A stretch of DNA of 64,000 bases, taken from assembly GCA_035645555.1 (NCBI GenBank), contig DASQMI010000069.1:1-64000 (forward strand). The letters run 5' to 3'. Position 1 is the stretch's first letter. Each line of letters starts with the position of its first letter. This document shows positions 52,670 to 61,800 of this stretch, one piece after another. The DNA comes from Lysobacter_F sp035645555. GTDB lineage: Bacteria; Pseudomonadota; Gammaproteobacteria; Xanthomonadales; Xanthomonadaceae. Made by a program: the position numbers and the translations under genes. The notes beneath the pieces were generated by a model. That model was given only the letters and a program-made list of their open reading frames with translations. It was not told the DNA's origin and ran no database searches.

Positions 52670-53575
52670 ATGCAACGCACGCTTTCCCACCTAGACCGCC
52701 TGGAAGCCGAGAGCCTGCACATCCTGCGCGAGGTGGCGGCTGGGTTCCGCAACCCGGTGATGCTGTATTCGATCGGCAAGGACAGCTCGGTGCTGCTGCA
52801 CCTGTTGCTGAAGGCGTTCGCGCCTGGCAGGCCGCCGATCCCGTTGCTGCACGTCGATACCGGCTGGAAGTTCCGCGAGATGATCGCGTTCCGCGACCGG
52901 CGCGCCGCCGAAACCGGGGTGACCCTGCACGTGCATACCAATCCCGAGGGGCTGGCGCGCGGCATCAATCCGATCGAGCACGGCGCCACCGTGCACACCG
53001 ACGTCATGAAGACACAGGCGCTCAAGCAGGCGCTCGACAGGTTCGGCTTCGACGCCGCGATCGGCGGTGCGCGTCGCGACGAGGAGAAGTCGCGCGCGAA
53101 GGAACGGGTGTTTTCGTTCCGCAACGCGCAGCACCGCTGGGACCCGAAGAACCAGCGTCCCGAGCTGTGGAACCTGTACAACACGCGCATCCATCGCGGC
53201 GAAAGCGTGCGCGTGTTCCCCCTGTCGAACTGGACCGAGCTGGACGTCTGGCTCTACATCTACCGCGAGCGCATCCCGGTGCCGTCGCTGTACCTCGCCG
53301 CCGAACGCCCGGTGGTGGAGCGCGACGGCGCGCTGATCATGGTCGACGACGAGCGCTTCCCGCTGCGCGACGGCGAGACGCCGCAGCGCCGCAAGGTGCG
53401 CTTCCGCACGCTCGGCTGCTATCCGCTGACCGGCGCGATCGAGTCCGACGCCGACACGCTGGAAAAGGTGATCGCCGAGACGCTTGCGGCCACCAGCTCC
53501 GAGCGGCAGGGCCGGGTGATCGACCACGATCCGGCCGCGTCGATGGAGAAGAAGAAGCAGGAGGGCTACTTCTGA
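52670..53575 (+). CDS. cysD: Sulfate adenylyltransferase subunit 2
   Basis: 301 residues. PP-loop ATP pyrophosphatase domain with SIGKDSSVLLHLLLKAF, then HVDTGWKFREM, GGARRDEEKSRAKER and PLSNWTELDVWLYI. Forms APS with CysN. Start MQRTLSHLDRLEAESL; stop overlaps cysNC by one base (TGATG). 129 bases separate it from divergent amgK; no clear CysB site recognised. Confidence 0.97.
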   Translation: MQRTLSHLDRLEAESLHILREVAAGFRNPVMLYSIGKDSSVLLHLLLKAFAPGRPPIPLLHVDTGWKFREMIAFRDRRAAETGVTLHVHTNPEGLARGINPIEHGATVHTDVMKTQALKQALDRFGFDAAIGGARRDEEKSRAKERVFSFRNAQHRWDPKNQRPELWNLYNTRIHRGESVRVFPLSNWTELDVWLYIYRERIPVPSLYLAAERPVVERDGALIMVDDERFPLRDGETPQRRKVRFRTLGCYPLTGAIESDADTLEKVIAETLAATSSERQGRVIDHDPAASMEKKKQEGYF

Positions 53576-55458
53576 TGAGCGGGCTGTCCTCCGTACCGGC
53601 GGCCGTCGCCGCTTCGCTTGCCGAGCACGAGCGCCGCGAGCGCCTGCGCTTCATCACCTGCGGCAGCGTCGACGACGGCAAGAGCACGCTGATCGGCCGC
53701 CTGCTGCACGACAGCCGCCGCCTGTTCGACGACCAGCTGGCCGCGCTCGAACGCGACAGCCGCCGTCACGGCACCCAGGGCGACAACATCGACTACGCGT
53801 TGCTGGTCGACGGGCTGGAAGCCGAGCGCGAGCAGGGCATCACCATCGACGTCGCCTACCGTTTCTTCCACACCGACCGGCGCGCGTTCATCGTCGCCGA
53901 CTGCCCGGGCCACGAGCAGTACACCCGCAACATGGCGACTGGCGCCTCGACCGCGGATCTCGCCGTGGTGCTGGTCGACGCGCGCAAGGGCGTGCTGCCG
54001 CAGACCCGCCGGCACAGCTACATCTGCGCGCTGTTCGGCATCCGCCACGTGGTGCTCGCGGTCAACAAGATGGACTGCGTGGGCTACGACCGCGCGGTGT
54101 TCGATGCCATCGTCGGCGACTACCGCCAACTCGCTGCGCAGCTCGGCATTCCGCACGTGCAGGCGATCCCGATCTCGGCGCTGCACGGGGACAACCTGCT
54201 GCGTCGCTCGGAGGCAACGCCGTGGTACACCGGGCCGGCGCTGCTGGAGCACCTGGAAACGGTGCGGATCGAGCGCGACGGCGATGCGCGTGGCTTCCGC
54301 CTGCCGGTCCAATGGGTCAATCGGCCGAACCAGGATTTCCGCGGCTTCGCCGGCACGCTGGTGGCAGGGGCGGCGCGGGTCGGCCAGCCGGTGGCGGTGC
54401 TGCCGTCGGGGCGTCGCACCGCGATCGCGCGCATCCTCGGCGCCGACGGCGAGCGTACGGACGCCGCACCGGGCGAGGCGGTCACGCTGGTGCTGGCCGA
54501 CGAGACCGACGCCAGCCGCGGCGACGTCATCGCCGCCGCCGATGATGCGCCCGAAGTCGCCGACCAGTTCGCCGCGCACCTGCTCTGGCTCGATGCGCAC
54601 GCACTGATGCCGGGGCGTTCGTACTGGCTGCGCCAGGGCACGCTGACCGCGTCGGCCACGGTCACCGAGATCCGCCACAAGGTCGACGTCAATACGCAGG
54701 CCGAGCTCGCCGCCGACGTGCTTGCGCTGAACGAGATCGGTGCGGTGCACCTGGCGCTCGACCGTGCGGTCGCGTTCGAGCCGTACGCGGTCTCGCGCGA
54801 ACTCGGCGGCTTCATCCTGATCGACCGCCAGAGCAACGCCACGGTCGGCGCCGGCACGCTGGACTTCGCGCTGCGGCGCGCGCACAACCTGCACTGGCAG
54901 CACATCGACATCGACAAGGCGGCGCGCGCGCGGATCAAGGGCCAGAGCCCGCGCTGCGTGTGGTTCACCGGTCTGTCCGGTGCGGGCAAGTCGACCATCG
55001 CCAATGCGGTCGACCGTCGCCTGCACGCGATGGGCTTCCATACGTTCGTGCTGGACGGCGACAACGTGCGCCACGGACTCAACCGCGACCTCGGCTTCAC
55101 CGAGGCCGACCGCGTCGAGAACATCCGCCGCGTCGCCGAGGTTGCCAAGCTGATGACCGACGCCGGGTTGATCGTGCTGGTCAGCTTCATCTCGCCGTTC
55201 CGCGCCGAGCGGCGCATGGCGCGTGAGCTGTTCGCGCCCGGCGAGTTCGTCGAGGTGTTCGTCGACACGCCGCTGCAGGTGGCCGAGCGGCGCGACGTCA
55301 AGGGCCTTTACGCGAAGGCGCGCGCCGGCCTGATCCCCAACTTCACCGGCATCAACTCGCCCTACGAGCCGCCGCAGGCCGCCGAGCTGGTGCTGGACAC
55401 CACCGCGACCGATGTCGAGGCGTTGGCGCAGCGGGTGATCGACTACCTGACCCGCTGA
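53575..55458 (+). CDS. cysNC: Bifunctional sulfate adenylyltransferase subunit 1/APS kinase
   Basis: 627 residues, fusion. CysN GTPase at 1-430 with G1 GSVDDGKSTLIGRLL, G3 DCPGHEQYTRNMATGAS, G4 NKMD and a C-terminal EF-Tu-like barrel. CysC kinase at about 455-627 with Walker A GLSGAGKST, DGDNVRHGLNRDLGF and FTGINSPYEPP. Output is PAPS, for sulfite reduction or for sulfotransferases such as that encoded at 3693-4316. cysH, cysI and cysJ are not in the window. Confidence 0.97.
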   Translation: MSGLSSVPAAVAASLAEHERRERLRFITCGSVDDGKSTLIGRLLHDSRRLFDDQLAALERDSRRHGTQGDNIDYALLVDGLEAEREQGITIDVAYRFFHTDRRAFIVADCPGHEQYTRNMATGASTADLAVVLVDARKGVLPQTRRHSYICALFGIRHVVLAVNKMDCVGYDRAVFDAIVGDYRQLAAQLGIPHVQAIPISALHGDNLLRRSEATPWYTGPALLEHLETVRIERDGDARGFRLPVQWVNRPNQDFRGFAGTLVAGAARVGQPVAVLPSGRRTAIARILGADGERTDAAPGEAVTLVLADETDASRGDVIAAADDAPEVADQFAAHLLWLDAHALMPGRSYWLRQGTLTASATVTEIRHKVDVNTQAELAADVLALNEIGAVHLALDRAVAFEPYAVSRELGGFILIDRQSNATVGAGTLDFALRRAHNLHWQHIDIDKAARARIKGQSPRCVWFTGLSGAGKSTIANAVDRRLHAMGFHTFVLDGDNVRHGLNRDLGFTEADRVENIRRVAEVAKLMTDAGLIVLVSFISPFRAERRMARELFAPGEFVEVFVDTPLQVAERRDVKGLYAKARAGLIPNFTGINSPYEPPQAAELVLDTTATDVEALAQRVIDYLTR

Positions 55459-55505
55459 GCACGTTTCGGTGTCGCGGAGCAGCCGCGCCCGCTTTTCGAC
55501 GGATG

Positions 55506-58085
55506 CTAGGGCGACGCGCCCGTCCGCGGCTGGGTGCTGGTCGCCAGAAGGGCGGACAGCGCGCCCGCGTCGACCGGCTTGACGAGGTGATGGTCGAAGC
55601 CGGCTTCCGCGGTGCGTTGGCGATCGCCGTCCTGACCGTAGCCGGACACCGCGATGAGCGTGGGGTCGGCTGCCTTCAGGTTCCGGCGCAGCTCACACGC
55701 CAGTTCGTTGCCGTCCATGCCTGGCAGGCCGATATCGAGCAGGCAGGCGTCCGGTTTTTCGGCGATGGCACGCTCGAGCCCCTGATGCGCGCTGTGCTCG
55801 ACCAGGGCCGTGTGGCCTAGCGCTTCGACCAGCATTCCGAGCGTGGCCGCTGCGTCCTCGTTGTCGTCGACGATCAGCACGCGCAGCGGCTTCGTGGCGG
55901 GTTGCACGCCGTCTGTTTTCCGCGGCGGGGGGAGCCGGTCGGTCCGCAGCCGCGGCAGGCGGACCACGAACTCGCTGCCGGCGTTGGCGCCGCGGCTGCT
56001 GGCCCGCACCGAGCCTTCGTGGAGTTCGACCAGGCGCTTCACCAACGCCAGCCCGATTCCCAGGCCGCCCTGCGTACGGTCCGACGTCCGGTCGGCCTGC
56101 GCGAACAGCTCGAACGCCCGCTCGGCGACATCGGCCGACATCCCGATGCCGTCGTCGGCGACAGTGACGAGGACGCACTCCTCGTCGACTTCGACCGCGA
56201 CGTCGATCAGGCCGCCGTCCGGGGTGTATTTGGCGGCGTTGTTCAGAAGGTTCGCCAGCACCTGGACAAGCCGCTTCTGGTCACCCGATACATGGGCATC
56301 GCTCGGTGTGAGCTGGACCGTCAGGCGATGACGGCGCGCTTCCAGCATCGGGCGCACCTGCTCCAGCGCGTCCACGAGCACGTTCTTGAGGTCGAGATTG
56401 CGCTTCTCGAGGCTGACGAGCCCTCGGGTTACGCGCGACACGTCGAGGAGATCGTCCACGAGGCTGGTCATGTGCTTGACCTGCCGCGCGATGATGGCGC
56501 TGGCCGTCTTCACGCGCTCGACGTCGGCGGGGGCCATCGAGAGGATGTCCGCCGCCGCGCGGATCGGCGCCAGCGGGTTGCGTAGCTCGTGCGCCAGCAT
56601 CGCCAGGAACTGGTCTTTCCGCTCATCGGCCGCTTTGAGGGCGATTTCCGCCCGCACGCGTTCCACCGCCGTCCAGACCCGGTCGGCCGCATCCTTTAGC
56701 AGGTCAAGCTCGGTCGCCGACCACGCCCTCGGGGTGGAGGTGTTGACGAACAGGCATGCGATGGTCGCGCCGTCGCGCGTCAGCGGCACCGCCACGGCCG
56801 CGCGTATCTGCAGCGACTCAAAGGTGGGCCAGGTTTCCGGGCCGGCCGTGCGCGGGTCGCGCGACAGGTCGTTGGACACCCATAGCGCACCGCTTGCGAT
56901 CGAATCGAAATTCGCCGCTCCGAAGCGGGCGGACGGATACGTGCCGGTCAGCTCGGCCACGGTGCCGTCGACGTAATTCGAGTGATAGGTGACCTTCTTC
57001 TGCTCGCGGTCGTAATCGCCGTACACCACGCGGTTGGCATTGAAGTGCCGGCCGATCAGTTCGGCCGATTGCCGGAAGATCTCGCCGGGCTCGCGCAGCG
57101 CGCGCAGGCGATCGGCCAACTGCAGCTGGAACGCGTTGGTCTGCCGGGCCTGCGCGAGTTCCTCGACCTTCTCCGCGAGCGCGCGCCGCGCCATGTAGCC
57201 TTCGGTGACGTCGTTGCCCTGGTTGAAGATCCCGATGACGCGCCCATCGTCGCCGAAGATCGGCTGGTAGAGGAGATCGACGTAACGCTCGGTCAGCGGC
57301 CCCGTCGGGTCGCGCTGGATCCGCACCTGACGCTCGGTGAAAACGAGCGGCTTTCCGGTCTCGAACACCTGGTCGAGGATCTCCTCGAACCCCTGTCCGG
57401 CGACCTCGGGCAGGGCCTCCATCACCGGCCGGCCGATGATGTCGCGGTGGCCCACCAGCTGGTAGTAGGCCCGGTTGACCATCTCGAACACGTGGTCCTT
57501 GCCCATGAGGACGGCGATGAAACCGGGCGCCTGGTCGAACAGAGTCTGCAGCTGGTTGCGCTCGACGTTGAGGATCCGGGTAATCGCTTCGTGCAACTGC
57601 GGCCGGTCCAGTTCGGTCACATCCGGGACCGCGTTGGCGGCATCCTTGAGGAAATAGCGCTTCGTCACCGGATCGAACCGGTACAGATCGGTCACGTCGA
57701 TCGCGTTCTGGCAGACGAACAGCACGTTGCCGTGTTCGTCGAGCACCGGCGTATGCACCGCACTCCAGTAGCGCTCGTCGAACACCCGGCCCTCGGGCGT
57801 GTCGCGCGGCACGGCGTACCGCAGCAGGGGACTGGTGTGCGGCTTCCCGGTCGAGATCGCGAGGTCGATCGACAGGCGGACTTCGCCGAGATTGGTGGAC
57901 TCAGGATTGTCGGGATCGAGTGGGAACGCCTCGAAGATGTGCTTGCCGACGATGTCCTCCGCGGTGCGCCCGGTCGCGGCGAGATACGCGCGGTTGGCGG
58001 CGATCAGCGTGTAGTCCGTCCCGATCAGCAGAAAGGGGTACGGCGCGACTTCGAACAGTGCGGCAAAGTCGGGACTCTCGGGCAT
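55506..58085 (-). CDS. PAS/GAF hybrid sensor histidine kinase
   Basis: 859 residues, no signal peptide or membrane helix, so cytoplasmic. PAS at about 8-130 (YPFLLIGTDYTLIAANRAYLAATG), second PAS about 170-300 (FIAVLMGKDHVFEMVNRAYYQLVGH), GAF about 325-480, HisKA with H499 (LAHELRNPLAPIRAAADIL), HATPase (NAAKYTPDGG, VADDGIGMS, GGLGIGLALVK) and a C-terminal receiver with D784 (LLDIGLPGMDG). Resembles bacteriophytochrome-type hybrid kinases without the chromophore domain. No partner regulator adjacent. Converges with cysNC. Confidence 0.92.
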   Translation of the reverse strand: MPESPDFAALFEVAPYPFLLIGTDYTLIAANRAYLAATGRTAEDIVGKHIFEAFPLDPDNPESTNLGEVRLSIDLAISTGKPHTSPLLRYAVPRDTPEGRVFDERYWSAVHTPVLDEHGNVLFVCQNAIDVTDLYRFDPVTKRYFLKDAANAVPDVTELDRPQLHEAITRILNVERNQLQTLFDQAPGFIAVLMGKDHVFEMVNRAYYQLVGHRDIIGRPVMEALPEVAGQGFEEILDQVFETGKPLVFTERQVRIQRDPTGPLTERYVDLLYQPIFGDDGRVIGIFNQGNDVTEGYMARRALAEKVEELAQARQTNAFQLQLADRLRALREPGEIFRQSAELIGRHFNANRVVYGDYDREQKKVTYHSNYVDGTVAELTGTYPSARFGAANFDSIASGALWVSNDLSRDPRTAGPETWPTFESLQIRAAVAVPLTRDGATIACLFVNTSTPRAWSATELDLLKDAADRVWTAVERVRAEIALKAADERKDQFLAMLAHELRNPLAPIRAAADILSMAPADVERVKTASAIIARQVKHMTSLVDDLLDVSRVTRGLVSLEKRNLDLKNVLVDALEQVRPMLEARRHRLTVQLTPSDAHVSGDQKRLVQVLANLLNNAAKYTPDGGLIDVAVEVDEECVLVTVADDGIGMSADVAERAFELFAQADRTSDRTQGGLGIGLALVKRLVELHEGSVRASSRGANAGSEFVVRLPRLRTDRLPPPRKTDGVQPATKPLRVLIVDDNEDAAATLGMLVEALGHTALVEHSAHQGLERAIAEKPDACLLDIGLPGMDGNELACELRRNLKAADPTLIAVSGYGQDGDRQRTAEAGFDHHLVKPVDAGALSALLATSTQPRTGASP

Positions 58086-58122
58086 GCCTGGCTTTCGGTC
58101 TGCTGGGCACTCCCGTTGGATT

Positions 58123-58137
58123 CATGCGTTTCGCATG
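58123..58137. promoter_or_regulatory. Short perfect inverted repeat upstream of the hybrid kinase
   Basis: CATGCG-TTT-CGCATG, a 6-bp stem with a 3-base centre, lies 38 bases upstream of the kinase start codon. It could be an operator half-site pair or just a small hairpin. Nothing known was recognised. Confidence 0.3.
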
Positions 58138-58254
58138 TGCCGCCGGGAGCTCGCCGGACCAGCTTGAGCGGCGCCGGAAGACCCGCGCGTGAAAATGGCA
58201 TCGCCATGTGCCGCCAATGTGCCGGCGGTCACCGTCTTTCACGCCCGCCCGGGT

Positions 58255-58319
58255 GGCGGACTCCCGGTGAGTCGGGAGTCGCCGCCGGGCGAGCGTGCCG
58301 TCGCCCCTGCGTCGCAGGG
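58255..58319 (-). terminator. Two hairpins downstream of the M20 peptidase gene
   Basis: On the minus strand a first stem, CCCTGC/GCAGGG around GAC (58319-58305), starts 7 bases after the peptidase stop. A second longer stem (11 bp with one bulge, GGCGACTCCCG against CGGGAGTCCGCC, 58283-58255) follows. Neither has a T run, so termination is inferred only from strength and position. The rest of the 240-base gap 58086-58325 shows no gene. Confidence 0.45.
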
Positions 58320-58325
58320 CGCCGT

Positions 58326-59816
<1,491 letters not shown>

Positions 59817-60002
59817 GCGGCGAAGCCTCGGCGGTCGGGCGTTCCAGTCTACCCGGTCGGACTTTTCCCAAGCTGCGCCGTGGCTCGTTCCGGCCGAAAA
59901 ACAGCGTTGCTGCGCTGGGCCGCGGCGACGCCGCTACGCACACTGTGCCTGCCGGCCGCACCCGCCGGGAAGGGAAGCCAACACCGACCAAGGAGAACCC
60001 GC

Positions 60003-60329
60003 ATGAACACGATCAAGTCGCTGCTGCTGTCCATCGCGCTCGCTTCGCTGTCGTTCGCCGCGCTGGCGGCCGAGAAGGTCAACATCAATACCGCCGATGC
60101 CGCCACTATCGACCGCGTGCTGCTCAACATCGGCCCCGCCAAGGCGCAGGCGATCGTCGCCCACCGCAAGGCCCACGGTCCGTTCCGCAGCCTGGAGCAG
60201 CTGGCGATGGTGAAGGGTGTCGGCCTGAAGACGGTCGAGAAGAACCGCGACCGCATCGTGCTCGGCGCGGCGCCGGCCGCGCGCAGGCCGGCCACCGCCG
60301 CCGCTCCGGCGCGTCCGGCCCGGCGCTGA
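60003..60329 (+). CDS. ComEA-like exported helix-hairpin-helix protein
   Basis: 108 residues with a signal peptide (1-22, ends AALAA). Two helix-hairpin-helix motifs: KVNINTADAATIDRVLLNIGPAKAQAIVAHRKAHGPF and LAMVKGVGLKTVEKNRDRIVLG, then an Ala/Pro/Arg-rich tail. ComEA-type proteins bind incoming DNA in the periplasm for transformation; together with pilT/pilU this hints at natural competence. AAGGAGA lies 7 bases before the ATG. Confidence 0.9.
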   Translation: MNTIKSLLLSIALASLSFAALAAEKVNINTADAATIDRVLLNIGPAKAQAIVAHRKAHGPFRSLEQLAMVKGVGLKTVEKNRDRIVLGAAPAARRPATAAAPARPARR

Positions 60330-60391
60330 GCGATCACGGCATCGCGCACGGACGCGCGGCCGGAGCACGGGGCGACCCGGACAAGGACGTG

Positions 60392-60423
60392 GCCGCCCGG
60401 CTGCAGGGATGCGGCCGGGCGGC
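60392..60423. other. GC-rich hairpin between comEA-like and hutD-like genes
   Basis: GCCGCCCGGC and GCCGGGCGGC form a perfect 10-bp stem with a 12-base loop, about 60 bases after the comEA-like stop. No T run follows; could end or stabilise that transcript. Confidence 0.4.
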
Positions 60424-60477
60424 AGTGCCCTCGGCGTGCGGCGTAGACTGACGGCAGATCGCACATCCGGTGTCCGC

Positions 60478-61071
60478 GTGCCGTCCGAGCTTCGATCCAG
60501 CGTCATTCCCGCCCACGAATACCGCCGCGAGCGCTGGCGCAACCAGCGTGGCTGGACGCGCGAGATCGCGCGCTGGCCGGAGCAGGGCGACTGGGACTGG
60601 CGGCTGTCCATCGCCGAGGTCGAAGCGCCGGCGCCGTTCTCGCGATTCGACGGCGTCGAACGCGAACTCGTGCTGCTGGCCGGCAACGGCCTGCGCCTGC
60701 GCTTCGACGACGGCGAGACGCACGAGCTGCTGCCGCCGCACGGCCGGCTGCGCTTCGCCGGCGAACGCGCACTCGAGGGCGAGCCGCTCGACGGGCTCAC
60801 CCACGATTTCAACCTGATGTGGCGGCGCGAACGCATCGACGCGCGCCTGTGGCACCGCCCGCTGGTCGGGCCGATGGTGATCTTCGTCGAGCCCGGCAGC
60901 TGCTGGACAGTGCACCTGATCGCGGGCCACGCCGCGTTCGCCGACGGCACGCCTCTGCCTGCGCTCGGCATTGGCGACACCGCGCTGCTCGCCGCGGGTG
61001 CGGAGCGCGCGCGCTTCGTGCTCGACGGCGGCGGCGAGGCGCTGCTGATCGAATTGGCGCCGCGCGCGTAG
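60478..61071 (+). CDS. HutD-family cupin-like protein
   Basis: 197 residues. HutD fold: VIPAHEYRRERWRNQRGWTREIARWP, DWDWRLSIAEVEAPAPFSRFDGVERELVLLAGNG and GLTHDFNLMWRRE. HutD is linked to histidine utilisation, perhaps binding formylglutamate, but no hut gene is here. The start is taken as GTG at 60478, which gives the usual length; a TAGACT 28 bases upstream (60444-60449) is a possible -10. Confidence 0.85.
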   Translation: MPSELRSSVIPAHEYRRERWRNQRGWTREIARWPEQGDWDWRLSIAEVEAPAPFSRFDGVERELVLLAGNGLRLRFDDGETHELLPPHGRLRFAGERALEGEPLDGLTHDFNLMWRRERIDARLWHRPLVGPMVIFVEPGSCWTVHLIAGHAAFADGTPLPALGIGDTALLAAGAERARFVLDGGGEALLIELAPRA

Positions 61072-61088
61072 CCCGCCCGCGATCGGTG

Positions 61089-61751
61089 CTAGGCCAGCGC
61101 CGGTCCGAGCACCGCTGCCAGCACCAGCACCGACAGCGCGAGCACACTGAGCGCCATCTGCAGTGGCGTGCGGCCGCGCGCCCACATCCAGATGCCGGAC
61201 AGGCCGAGCAGCAGCATGCCGAGCGCGAAACTGTCGGCGAGCAGCAGCCACGCGGCGCCTCCGCCGACGCCCTTGTGCAGGCGATTCAGCGCGGCCAGCA
61301 GCGTGTGCCCGGTCCGCTTGAGATCGGCGGTGGCGTTGCCGGGCACGTACTCCACCGACCATGCGTCCGCGGCGGTGCCGCCGCTCAGCGTCCAGCGCGG
61401 CGGCTGGTCCACCGCCTTGTCGCCCACGAGCCCGCGCTCCGGCTTGGACGTGCGCAGCACCTGCGGGGCGAGCCCATGCGCGGTCCGAAGCCATGCCGAC
61501 AACGCTTCGGGAGTCGCGCGCGCCTCGTGCGGGATCCGCAGCGTCACCCGGCCGCGCTCGGCGCTGTCGCCCTGCGGCCAGGCGTCGTCGCCGAAGCGGT
61601 GGTTCATCACCAGTCCGGTGAAGCCGTACAGGATCGCGGCGAGCGCGCCCCAGGCGCCGATCCACAGGTGCAACTGGCGGACCCAGCGGTAGGCGAGCGC
61701 CGAGGTGCGGCTGCGCGCGGCCGGTGCGGAAGCGGAGATGGCGGAATTCAC
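61089..61751 (-). CDS. PepSY-associated membrane protein
   Basis: 220 residues. N-terminal helix (LHLWIGAWGALAAILYGFTGLVM) with conserved His, a periplasmic PepSY-like region about 65-150, then helices LLLADSFALGMLLLGLSGIWMWARGR and a last hydrophobic helix. Such proteins sit beside siderophore receptors and are thought to reduce or release iron at the inner membrane. GTG start at 61751 with GAGGGA upstream; 49 bases after the receptor stop, so one operon. Confidence 0.85.
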   Translation of the reverse strand: MNSAISASAPAARSRTSALAYRWVRQLHLWIGAWGALAAILYGFTGLVMNHRFGDDAWPQGDSAERGRVTLRIPHEARATPEALSAWLRTAHGLAPQVLRTSKPERGLVGDKAVDQPPRWTLSGGTAADAWSVEYVPGNATADLKRTGHTLLAALNRLHKGVGGGAAWLLLADSFALGMLLLGLSGIWMWARGRTPLQMALSVLALSVLVLAAVLGPALA

Positions 61752-61800
61752 GGCGGATCCCTCGTGCGCCGGGCGCGGACCGCAGTCCGCACCCGGCGGC

